Shown: one piece after another, positions 7,412 through 14,536 of the stretch | Numbering within the stretch: position 1 is the first letter of the stretch | How the letters are laid out: the number at the start of each line of letters is the position of its first letter | Assembly: GCA_012959985.1 (NCBI GenBank) | Contig: DUCD01000033.1 | Span: 10,278 to 42,421 of the forward strand | From: Verrucomicrobiales bacterium | Lineage (GTDB): Bacteria; Verrucomicrobiota; Verrucomicrobiia; Limisphaerales; DUCD01 | DNA: 32,144 bases | Reading direction: 5' to 3' | Position numbers and translations under genes: made by a program | The notes under the pieces: model-generated | What the model was told of the DNA's origin: nothing | Seen by the model: the letters and a program-made list of their open reading frames with translations, nothing else | Database searches by the model: none

Positions 7412-9709
7412 TTAGTTTTCAGTAATTCTGATATTGTCTATGTAAACCGGGTACAGACTTTGGGGTGAAAACCCGATCAACCCTGGAGCGCCTTTTCGAT
7501 GAGCGATTTCATGGGGAACTTCAATAGTCCAGAGGCCAGGTTCAGGTTCTTCCCGAGGCCAAACTTTAGCCCTGATCACGCCGGATCCATCCCCGGCAAC
7601 ATCTACCCTGGATTTAATGGTATACCAACGGTTCTGTTTCCAACTGAACGGTTTGTTTACCTTAATGCGGTCATGGTTTGAGTACACCTCAATTTGCTGA
7701 GCATTGCCAATTAGCGTTATAAAATACCGCTGATTGATGACACCGATATTGCCTTTGATTCGGCGGTTCCCTTCGGTCATGACGTCCACCTGAACGGTAT
7801 AATCTGAAAGATTGGGATCGCCAATGAAAGTGATGGCACGCTGAAAGAGAACCCGGTCCAATGTCTTGCGCAGGGTTTTGGATCCTTCTTTATTGCGCAC
7901 TTCCCATTTAAATCTGGCTCCGATCCAAGGGAGAGGTGGGTAGCCGAATTGAGCGCCGGCTTCAATATGTCCTTCCGGTAATTTCGCCGCCAACTCATAA
8001 CTTTCGAAACCCTGTTTGTAAGGTAAAGCGGGAAGGATTCGGCCACGAGTAAATCCGATCATGCCTTTATAAACACCTTTGAAAGCACCGGCAGATGGAA
8101 TGGGATCTGAATCTGCAACCAACTGCCCTTTCGAATTGAATCGTGCGTTCATGCGTGTCTTAACTTTGGCCGTCGGAGGAATGAAGGATTGCCATTGAAC
8201 TTGCGAAGAAGGAATTTCCTCTACCACAAAACCATTTTCATCCAGGACACGTATTCGGAAATCAACATTTTCTCCGGGGGATAGAAGAACATCCGTTGGA
8301 ATGATCTGCAGACGGGCACCCTTCCCTGCTTTGGGATATCCGACACTCTTAACCCATTTCGGAGCACTTTGGCTATCACCCTTGTTTCCGAAGCAATAGA
8401 GTTTCTTGAGTGTATGCACTAGAATCTTGCCATTGTATAGAATGGGAGCACCGAGACAACCTCCCTCCAGTTGTTCTTCATCCAGGATTTCCCCCCCGGC
8501 ACTGTTCACCTTCAATATAAAAAATTTCCCATTCGCCATCGGGATATAGAGTTTGCCATCTGCATACATTGGAGAGGCATGGAGCTGACCATTGCCCAGC
8601 TTGTTTTTGAAAATGATTTCACCGGTATCAGCATTGAGACATTGTAGGTCACCGGTATGAGTCATTTGGTAGACCCGGTCACCTACCAGCACGGCAGAAC
8701 TGGTGAACATGGAAAGCGGTTGTCGCCATATCTCATAGGATTCATCCAGAACAACCGGTCCTTTTTCTCCGGGCTTTGGCTCAGCTCCGATTTTGATGGC
8801 AACCATACGACCCACCTCTGAAGTATCGAGATTTTCTCTGCCATGGATCGCAATTATTTTATCTTCATGAAGCAATACTGTTGAATTTACTCCGCCGTAG
8901 GAAACTTGGTATCTCCAGAGTGGTTCCCCGGTGCGGACATTGAGACAGATGATATTGCCACAGCCCGTGCCGGCATATAAGACTCGCTTCCCATTAGCCC
9001 ATCCCAGTACCGGTGAAGAAAAGGAACTGTCCTTGGGCGCCGTTCCCGGTGTGCTGATCCAGACAATCTCACCCGTCCGTTTATCAAAGGCATAAAATCG
9101 ATCACGAGCAGGGCCATTCGCACCCCAGAACGAAGTAATGCAATGGTGGATCACCAGGTCCCCGTCAATGACTGCGGCACCGCGCCGCCCATTTGGAAAA
9201 GTCAGCATTCCAAATCGTTCCATCATGGAGTTTTCCCAAATCAGCTCACCCTCCGGTGAAAAACAGAAAAACTCACCCGGCGAGGTCATCCAATAAATAT
9301 TCCCTGTTTCAGCATCTACCGTGGCAGATCCAATGGAATAGCGATTATAGACTATATCACTCAGAAAATCACTTACCCCCTTCTGCCAGACCACATTACC
9401 AGTTTCAAGTTCCAGACAGGTCAAAAACTCCTGCAACTCTGGCCCCTCTCCTTTATATCCCCAAGTGTAAACCCGGCCATTGGCAATCACCGGTTGACCT
9501 CGTCCAGGCATTTCTTGGCCCCATAATAAATTCCCACCTTTCTGCTCCATTTGATTGGGGAACCCCACCTCTGTGGTTGTCCCATTCTGGGCAGAACCTC
9601 TCCAGTGCAACCAGCCATCCACTTGGGGTTGGGCAGTAAGTGCCATCGTTATTGAGGATAAGCCGATCAAGCTCATCATCGCTATCCTGGAAAAGTTGAA
9701 TCGATTCAT
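7412..9709 (-). CDS. Exported PQQ-like beta-propeller protein with C-terminal laminin-G/concanavalin-like domain
   Basis: First gene of the long minus-strand operon. The track begins at TTG (9742), but the ATG at 9709 directly precedes a standard signal peptide (MNRFNFSRIAMMSLIGLSSITMALTA), so I prefer it (765 aa). Propeller blades fill about residues 35-450, with GRVYTWGY, AFDKRTGEIVW, ICLNVRTGEPLWRY, CLNADTGEIIF and a final KKLYCFGNKG. Then comes a middle section resembling a beta-sandwich (VLLSPGENVDFRIRVLDENG). The last 200 residues (DYTVQVDVMTEGNRR, QNRWYTIKSRVDV, VYIDNIRI) look like a LamG/DUF1080-type carbohydrate-binding-like sandwich. No haem motif or PQQ enzyme signature was seen. 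Likely a periplasmic or surface binding protein working with the smaller propeller protein and the transporter. Function unknown; the architecture is well supported. Confidence 0.85.
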   Translation of the reverse strand: MNRFNFSRIAMMSLIGLSSITMALTAQPQVDGWLHWRGSAQNGTTTEVGFPNQMEQKGGNLLWGQEMPGRGQPVIANGRVYTWGYKGEGPELQEFLTCLELETGNVVWQKGVSDFLSDIVYNRYSIGSATVDAETGNIYWMTSPGEFFCFSPEGELIWENSMMERFGMLTFPNGRRGAAVIDGDLVIHHCITSFWGANGPARDRFYAFDKRTGEIVWISTPGTAPKDSSFSSPVLGWANGKRVLYAGTGCGNIICLNVRTGEPLWRYQVSYGGVNSTVLLHEDKIIAIHGRENLDTSEVGRMVAIKIGAEPKPGEKGPVVLDESYEIWRQPLSMFTSSAVLVGDRVYQMTHTGDLQCLNADTGEIIFKNKLGNGQLHASPMYADGKLYIPMANGKFFILKVNSAGGEILDEEQLEGGCLGAPILYNGKILVHTLKKLYCFGNKGDSQSAPKWVKSVGYPKAGKGARLQIIPTDVLLSPGENVDFRIRVLDENGFVVEEIPSSQVQWQSFIPPTAKVKTRMNARFNSKGQLVADSDPIPSAGAFKGVYKGMIGFTRGRILPALPYKQGFESYELAAKLPEGHIEAGAQFGYPPLPWIGARFKWEVRNKEGSKTLRKTLDRVLFQRAITFIGDPNLSDYTVQVDVMTEGNRRIKGNIGVINQRYFITLIGNAQQIEVYSNHDRIKVNKPFSWKQNRWYTIKSRVDVAGDGSGVIRAKVWPREEPEPGLWTIEVPHEIAHRKGAPGLIGFSPQSLYPVYIDNIRITEN

Positions 9710-9776
9710 TTCTGATGGGTGTTGCGGGTAAAAGAGTTTCAATTATCTGACCTTTCTCAAGGCATCCAAGGTGAAT

Positions 9777-9803
9777 TTATTATGTATACGTATTAAATGT
9801 CAA
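9777..9803 (-). promoter_or_regulatory. Putative promoter of the PQQ/symporter/dehydrogenase operon
   Basis: On the minus strand a perfect TTGACA (9803-9798) is followed after 15 bases by TAATAA (9782-9777), about 70 bases before the preferred ATG at 9709. The spacer is short for a sigma-70 promoter; with a 17-base spacer the -10 would be ATAAAT. A second TTGACA lies 23 bases upstream (9826-9821). An 8-bp palindrome ATACGTAT (9786-9793) sits in the spacer, and an inverted repeat ATGTC/GACAT (9797-9801 and 9814-9818) overlaps the -35; either could be an operator. Inference from sequence only. Confidence 0.4.
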
Positions 9804-9971
9804 TTAATTATTCGACATCCTGTCAAATCAGCTCTGAAAATGTACAGACTCAACAACCGAAGCGAGGAAGCTCTAAAAATGTGGACTGGGACCCCCAACT
9901 TTATTGAGGCAGTCCAATTTCAGTTCGGACTCAAGCTTACTCGGCCCGATTGAAATGAGGAATCCCTACGC

Positions 9972-10048
9972 CTTCCTCACTACCAATCGCTTCGCAATCA
10001 AACCCAACGCTGCTACCTGAAGTTTTACTTATCGATTGAGTGAGGAAG
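9972..10048 (-). repeat. Long imperfect inverted repeat (stem-loop) downstream of formate dehydrogenase
   Basis: CTTCCTCACT (9972-9981) pairs perfectly with AGTGAGGAAG (10039-10048), and immediately inside CAATCG (9984-9989) pairs with CGATTG (10033-10038), with a two-base bulge on one side. That gives 16 pairs around a 43-base loop, inside which CTTC (9990-9993) and GAAG (10019-10022) can pair further. It begins nine bases after the alpha-subunit stop. No T-run follows in the direction of transcription, so it is not a classic intrinsic terminator; mRNA 3'-end protection, Rho-dependent attenuation or a protein-binding element are alternatives. Confidence 0.7.
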
Positions 10049-10056
10049 AACTTTGC

Positions 10057-12783
10057 TTAATTTTCTTCAGAAACCTTTTCAAAATTGACTGCCGTCACTT
10101 TGTACTCCGGACACAGGGTGACACTGTCGGCCTCGTCACTTCCAATACGATTCACCATCAATTCGGGAAAATGGAAGGTGGTATACAGAACACCTGCTTT
10201 GACCTCATCTGAGTGTCGGGCTTTCAAGATGGCTTCTCCCCTCGCGGAGAACAGGCGCACCGAATCACCCGTCTGAATTCCCTTTGCTTCCGCATCCAAC
10301 GGGTTTATGTCGAGAACATCTTCGAAAACGATCGTATTGTTTTCCGTTCGGCGGGTCATGGTACCACAGTTGTATTGCTCCAGAACTCTTCCTGTGGTCA
10401 GGATAAAAGGAAACTCTTCAATATGATTCTGAATTTCTTTGGAGTCCTCAAATTCAAAGAAGTGGAATTTCCCCAAACCCCGCTTGAAAGTATCGGTGTG
10501 CAGAATCCGAGTCCCATCTCCCGAATCCAGAACCGGCCACTGTTGTCCCTGAAGACCCAGAGTTTCCCATTGAACGCCTTTGAAGAATGGAACGATTTGC
10601 GAAATCTCCTCCAGCATACCCTCCGGAGAATAGGCAGCTTGCTCGTATCCCATTCGATTCATGATATCAACTATAATTTCTCCGTCGGTTTTCGTGCCTT
10701 CCAGAGGAGGAATAACCCGATTGACTCGCTGGATGCGGCGTTCCCCATTGGTGAAGGTCCCACTCTTCTCAAGAAAGGATGCTGCCGGTAGAACTACATG
10801 GGCGTATTTCGCCGTTTCGGTCATGAATAATTCCTGCACAATCAGAAATTCTAAATTCTGAAGCGCTTGAACCACAGCATCGGTATTGGGATTGGTCTGA
10901 ACAATGTCCTCTCCAATCAACCACATTGCCTTCAGTTTGCCCTGCCTTGCCGCTTCGAGCATTTGCGGTAGTTTCAGCCCGATCTCACCTGATAAGGGGC
11001 GGTCATAGAAATCCTCATAGTTCTCCTTGATTTCGGGATTGGTTATATCAAGGTAACCGGCACCCTGATGAGGCTGACACCCCATGTCCGCTGCCCCTTG
11101 GACGTTATTCTGGCCTCGCAATGGATTCACGCCCACCCCACGTCTACCAATATTTCCGGTCATCATGGCAAGACCTGCGATCAACATGACCGTGCTGGTA
11201 CCTTGGGAATGTTCTGTCACTCCGAGTCCATGAAAACTCATCGAAGCCGAAGCGCCGGCATAGGCGACGGCAGCTGACTTGACACGCTCCTTATCCACTC
11301 CCGTTATTTGCTCCAACCGGTCAATATCCAGAGCCTGTATTTTCGAGCTGAACTCTTGCCAACCCTCGCAACGGGTTGATACAAACGCTTCATCCACCAA
11401 GCCTGCTTCCATGATGTAATAGGCAAACATATTGAGCATGGCCACATTGGTTCCCGGACGTAACTGCAGATGATGATCTGCATAAGGTGTCAGCTCAATT
11501 TCACGGGGATCGATGATGATCAAGGGAACCCCTTTCATCACCCGTTGCTTGATCTTGGCCCCGGTGACAGGGTGTCCTTCTGTCGGGTTCGCACAAATGA
11601 TCAAAATGCATTGAGTTTCCTGAAGATCGTCAACCGAATTAGTGGCCGCACCTGTTCCAAAACTCTTCTGCAATCCCATGGCTGTCGGCGAATGACAAAC
11701 CCGTGCACAACAGTCGATATTGTTGGTTCCAATCACAGCGCGAATGAACTTCTGCATCAAGTAATTCTCTTCATTGGTCCCCCGCGCTGATGAGATTCCG
11801 GCAATTGAATTCGGTCCACGGGAGTCACGGATCCGAGTCAATTCCTTTACGATAACATCATAAGCCTCATCCCAGGTGGATTCTGTCAGGACTCCATTTT
11901 TCCTTACCAACGGGGTCCTCAGACGATCCGGATGGTTATAAAACTTAAAAGCGTATCTCCCTTTGAGACAGGTGTGTGCATAGTTGACCTCGGCATCGAC
12001 CGGTGCCTGAATGGACAACACCGCCCCCCCCTTGGTAGCCACTTCCAAATTACATCCCACTCCACAATAAGTGCAGATTGTTCGAGTTTTCTGAGTAGCA
12101 ACGATTGCTTTGGATTGAAACACATCCGAGATAGCGGAAGTTGGACAAGCTTGCGAACAGGCGCCACAGGAAACACAATCGGACTCCATAAAGGTCGTAT
12201 CGAGCCCCTTGATGATACGGGCATCAAATCCCCGCCCATGCATGCTCAAAACAAACTGTCCCTGTATTTCATCACAGGCCCTGACACAGCGGCTGCAGTT
12301 GATGCACTTGGAAAGGTCCGAAGTCATGTAAGGATGGCTCAGATCTTTTTCCCGATCCAGGTGATTTTCACCCATGGGGTAACGCACGTCGCGAATACCC
12401 ACTTGTGCCGCGACCGTCTGCAATTCACAGTTACCGTTCACCTCACAAGTCAGGCAGTCCAGGGGATGATCGGTCAGAACCAGCTCGATGATGTTTCGGC
12501 GAAGTTTCTGTATCCTGGGTGAATCCGTATAGATATGAAGCCCTGAAGTCATCGGAGTATGGCAGGAAGCCACAACTTTTCTGTGCCCACCGACGTCCAA
12601 AGCAATTTCAACTGAGCAGACGCGGCAGGCCCCATAAGGTTTCAGTTGAGGGGCATCGCAGAGGGTCGGCACTGAATCCGCCCCATTTTGACGATTTATG
12701 AAGCGCAGGAGCGTATCACCGGACTCGAAAGAGGCTGACTTGCCATTCAAAAAAGCTGATTGTTCAGTCCTAATTTGTATCAT
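10057..12783 (-). CDS. NAD-dependent formate dehydrogenase, alpha (catalytic Mo/W-bis-MGD) subunit
   Basis: Oxidises formate to CO2 and passes electrons through Fe-S clusters to the beta subunit. Residues 1-90 form a [2Fe-2S] domain with Cys42, 53, 56 and 74. Then comes the NuoG-type HPLDCLTCEVNGNC site (His106, Cys110, 113, 119) and two ferredoxin motifs, KCINCSRCVRAC (160-170) and DCVSCGACSQAC (203-213). The molybdopterin domain opens with TICTYCGVGC (237-244) and Cys272. The active site RVCHSPT places a cysteine at residue 363, where selenoenzymes have Sec, with the conserved His364 after it. The C-terminal dinucleotide-binding domain is present (TTGRVLEQYNCGTMTRR). The 908 aa length fits the family. 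It shares a four-base ATGA overlap with the beta gene and has one of the few clear Shine-Dalgarno sequences here (AAAGGAG). FdhD and cofactor genes are not in the window. Whether Mo or W is used cannot be told. Confidence 0.95.
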   Translation of the reverse strand: MIQIRTEQSAFLNGKSASFESGDTLLRFINRQNGADSVPTLCDAPQLKPYGACRVCSVEIALDVGGHRKVVASCHTPMTSGLHIYTDSPRIQKLRRNIIELVLTDHPLDCLTCEVNGNCELQTVAAQVGIRDVRYPMGENHLDREKDLSHPYMTSDLSKCINCSRCVRACDEIQGQFVLSMHGRGFDARIIKGLDTTFMESDCVSCGACSQACPTSAISDVFQSKAIVATQKTRTICTYCGVGCNLEVATKGGAVLSIQAPVDAEVNYAHTCLKGRYAFKFYNHPDRLRTPLVRKNGVLTESTWDEAYDVIVKELTRIRDSRGPNSIAGISSARGTNEENYLMQKFIRAVIGTNNIDCCARVCHSPTAMGLQKSFGTGAATNSVDDLQETQCILIICANPTEGHPVTGAKIKQRVMKGVPLIIIDPREIELTPYADHHLQLRPGTNVAMLNMFAYYIMEAGLVDEAFVSTRCEGWQEFSSKIQALDIDRLEQITGVDKERVKSAAVAYAGASASMSFHGLGVTEHSQGTSTVMLIAGLAMMTGNIGRRGVGVNPLRGQNNVQGAADMGCQPHQGAGYLDITNPEIKENYEDFYDRPLSGEIGLKLPQMLEAARQGKLKAMWLIGEDIVQTNPNTDAVVQALQNLEFLIVQELFMTETAKYAHVVLPAASFLEKSGTFTNGERRIQRVNRVIPPLEGTKTDGEIIVDIMNRMGYEQAAYSPEGMLEEISQIVPFFKGVQWETLGLQGQQWPVLDSGDGTRILHTDTFKRGLGKFHFFEFEDSKEIQNHIEEFPFILTTGRVLEQYNCGTMTRRTENNTIVFEDVLDINPLDAEAKGIQTGDSVRLFSARGEAILKARHSDEVKAGVLYTTFHFPELMVNRIGSDEADSVTLCPEYKVTAVNFEKVSEEN

Positions 12784-14438
12784 GACTGGGTCTCCTTTGT
12801 TTTGAAATAGACAGATAATTCATCCTGAAAATAATTCAATGCATTCTGAATGGGAAGAGGCACTCCACCTCCCAATGCACACAGAGAAGTCTGTTCCATC
12901 GTTTCTAAAAGATCATCGATAAGTTCCCGGTCAATTTTATAGTCACCGGCTCGAGCTTTGTGCATTAATTCCTGGCCACGAACCGATCCAAGTCTACAGG
13001 GAAAACACTTTCCGCAGGATTCAACTGCGGTGAATTGAAACAGATGCTCAATGTATTCAATCATTGGGAACTCTTCGGGAATACTTACCACCCCGGCATG
13101 TCCCAATAGAAATCCCGCCTGTTTGAAAGACTCAAAGGAAACAGTTACTTCGTCAATTTTATCAATGGGTATCAGCCCCCCTAAAGGCCCGCCCACCTGA
13201 ACCGCCTTGACCGGCACTCGAAATCCTCCGCCGAGTTCATCAAGAACGATCCGCAATGGAGTACCCATAGCCACTTCATAAAGTCCAGGCCGATAAAAAT
13301 GTCCATCCAACGATATCAACTTGGTCCCTTTCGATTGTTCCGTTCCGATTTCAGAGTAGTTCTTCACTCCCATAGAAAAGATCGGTTGCACATTCGCAAA
13401 AGTTTCCACATTATTCACCAAGGTCGGCCTTCCAAACAAACCATACTCAACGGGGAAAGGCGGACGAACCCGCACCTCGGGCCGCTGTCCTTCAATGGAA
13501 GCAAGCAGGGCGGTTTCTTCACCACAGATATAGGAACCAGCCCCCTTGATGACCTTCAAGCGAAATGAAAATCCTGAATCCAATATATTGTCGCCCAGAT
13601 AGCCTTGATCCTGCAATTCATGAATGGCCGCTTCAATACTTAGGATAGAGTCCGGATACTCTGCCCTGATATATAGAACACCCACCTCAGCCCCAACCAG
13701 CCATCCTGCGGTTATCATTCCAAAAAGCACAGAGTGTGGGCGTTGCTCCATTAGGAATTTGTCGATGTAGGCTCCCGGGTCCCCCTCATCGGCGTTACAG
13801 ACCACATACTTAGGTGATCCTTGTGCCTGAAGGCATGCCTCTACTTTGATACCCATTGGAAATCCCGCGCCCCCTCTCCCTCTGAGCCCGGAATTCTTCA
13901 AATCTTCGCAGACCGATTGCCTGTCCCTTTGAACCAATTCCTTGAAAGGCGAATAGAACTTATCAATGCCCGGAAATTCAGCCACCAGTAAGGGAATCTC
14001 CATATTGGAATCGACATGATAGTCTTTGCTGTGCGCTTTTTTTCCGGATGTAAACAACGACTCGATCGATTCCTCCTCCAGCGCTGAGTAATTGCTACCT
14101 TGATACTGAAAAGCGCCGTTTTCATAGCACCGCCCCAAACAGCAGATTTCTCCAATTTCTGATTCCGAAAACTGTTTTTCCAGACGGCTCTTTAAAGGCC
14201 CTTGAGTTCCCGCACAAAGACAAGCCGAGCCGTTACATAGAAACACCTTTTTTTCACGGTTCTCCTTTTTCAGAAAATCATAAAAAGAAACCGCACCTAA
14301 AGTGACCGCTTCCCCCATCAGACAATCCTCAGACATTTTACGAAGAGCAACTGGATCAGATGAGGCTTTCTGCATCTGTTCAAACAGGTTTTGTTCGACT
14401 CCTTTTCTAAAGGACAGGGCGGTCAGGTTTTCGGACAT
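12780..14438 (-). CDS. NAD-dependent formate dehydrogenase, beta subunit (NuoE-like/NuoF fusion)
   Basis: Diaphorase subunit that takes electrons from the alpha subunit and reduces NAD+. Residues 1-60 are a short helical lead, then a thioredoxin-like [2Fe-2S] domain (about 62-130) with CNGSAC (68, 73) and CCLGRC (99/100, 104). The NuoF part has the FMN/NADH site GLRGRGGAGFPMGIK (about 184-198), NADEGDPGAYIDK (215-227) and the [4Fe-4S] ligands Cys475, 478, 481 (SCGKCFPC) plus Cys520 (SLCALGG). Because the NuoE-like domain is fused, no separate gamma subunit gene is needed; this matches the two-subunit layout known for Methylorubrum FDH1. The 552 aa length is as expected. ATG start at 14438; the stop overlaps the alpha start. 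The gap of 98 bases upstream separates it from the histidine kinase gene and should hold its promoter, though I see no clear -35/-10 there. Confidence 0.94.
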   Translation of the reverse strand: MSENLTALSFRKGVEQNLFEQMQKASSDPVALRKMSEDCLMGEAVTLGAVSFYDFLKKENREKKVFLCNGSACLCAGTQGPLKSRLEKQFSESEIGEICCLGRCYENGAFQYQGSNYSALEEESIESLFTSGKKAHSKDYHVDSNMEIPLLVAEFPGIDKFYSPFKELVQRDRQSVCEDLKNSGLRGRGGAGFPMGIKVEACLQAQGSPKYVVCNADEGDPGAYIDKFLMEQRPHSVLFGMITAGWLVGAEVGVLYIRAEYPDSILSIEAAIHELQDQGYLGDNILDSGFSFRLKVIKGAGSYICGEETALLASIEGQRPEVRVRPPFPVEYGLFGRPTLVNNVETFANVQPIFSMGVKNYSEIGTEQSKGTKLISLDGHFYRPGLYEVAMGTPLRIVLDELGGGFRVPVKAVQVGGPLGGLIPIDKIDEVTVSFESFKQAGFLLGHAGVVSIPEEFPMIEYIEHLFQFTAVESCGKCFPCRLGSVRGQELMHKARAGDYKIDRELIDDLLETMEQTSLCALGGGVPLPIQNALNYFQDELSVYFKTKETQS

Positions 14439-14536
14439 AATTGGTTTGAGGCTTGAACTGTAAGTTTCAAACGGGGGGAATACGAGAAAATTCGCAATGC
14501 AACCGCCTGTAGAAACAGAATAAGATCACGAACGAA

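Larger units (their letters stand above)
9710..10056. other. Intergenic region between the formate dehydrogenase and PQQ/symporter operons
   Basis: About 350 bases without a convincing gene. It contains, right to left, a long inverted repeat just after the formate dehydrogenase alpha stop, an unremarkable middle stretch, two tandem TTGACA hexamers on the minus strand (9821-9826 and 9798-9803), and an AT-rich leader to the first PQQ-like gene. The plus-strand 60-codon ORF at 9771-9953 has no initiation signal, low-complexity composition and no recognisable motif, and is not called. Confidence 0.7.

Noticed and set aside
9193-9639. 148 aa plus-strand ORF opposite the larger propeller gene
   Set aside because: Shadow ORF with Pro/Ser-rich nonsense-like composition.
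9771-9953. Plus-strand 60-codon ORF in the intergenic region
   Set aside because: No ribosome site, no recognisable motif, and it lies antisense to the putative promoter and leader of the PQQ operon.
9972-10048. Inverted repeat as an integron attC site
   Set aside because: The arms are long and bulged, but there are no terminal RYYYAAC/GTTRRRY boxes, no integrase and no cassette-like gene array.
10213-10791. 192 aa plus-strand ORF opposite formate dehydrogenase alpha (and 196 aa ORF at 11932-12522)
   Set aside because: Both are shadows of a gene with clear conserved motifs on the other strand; their translations show no family pattern.
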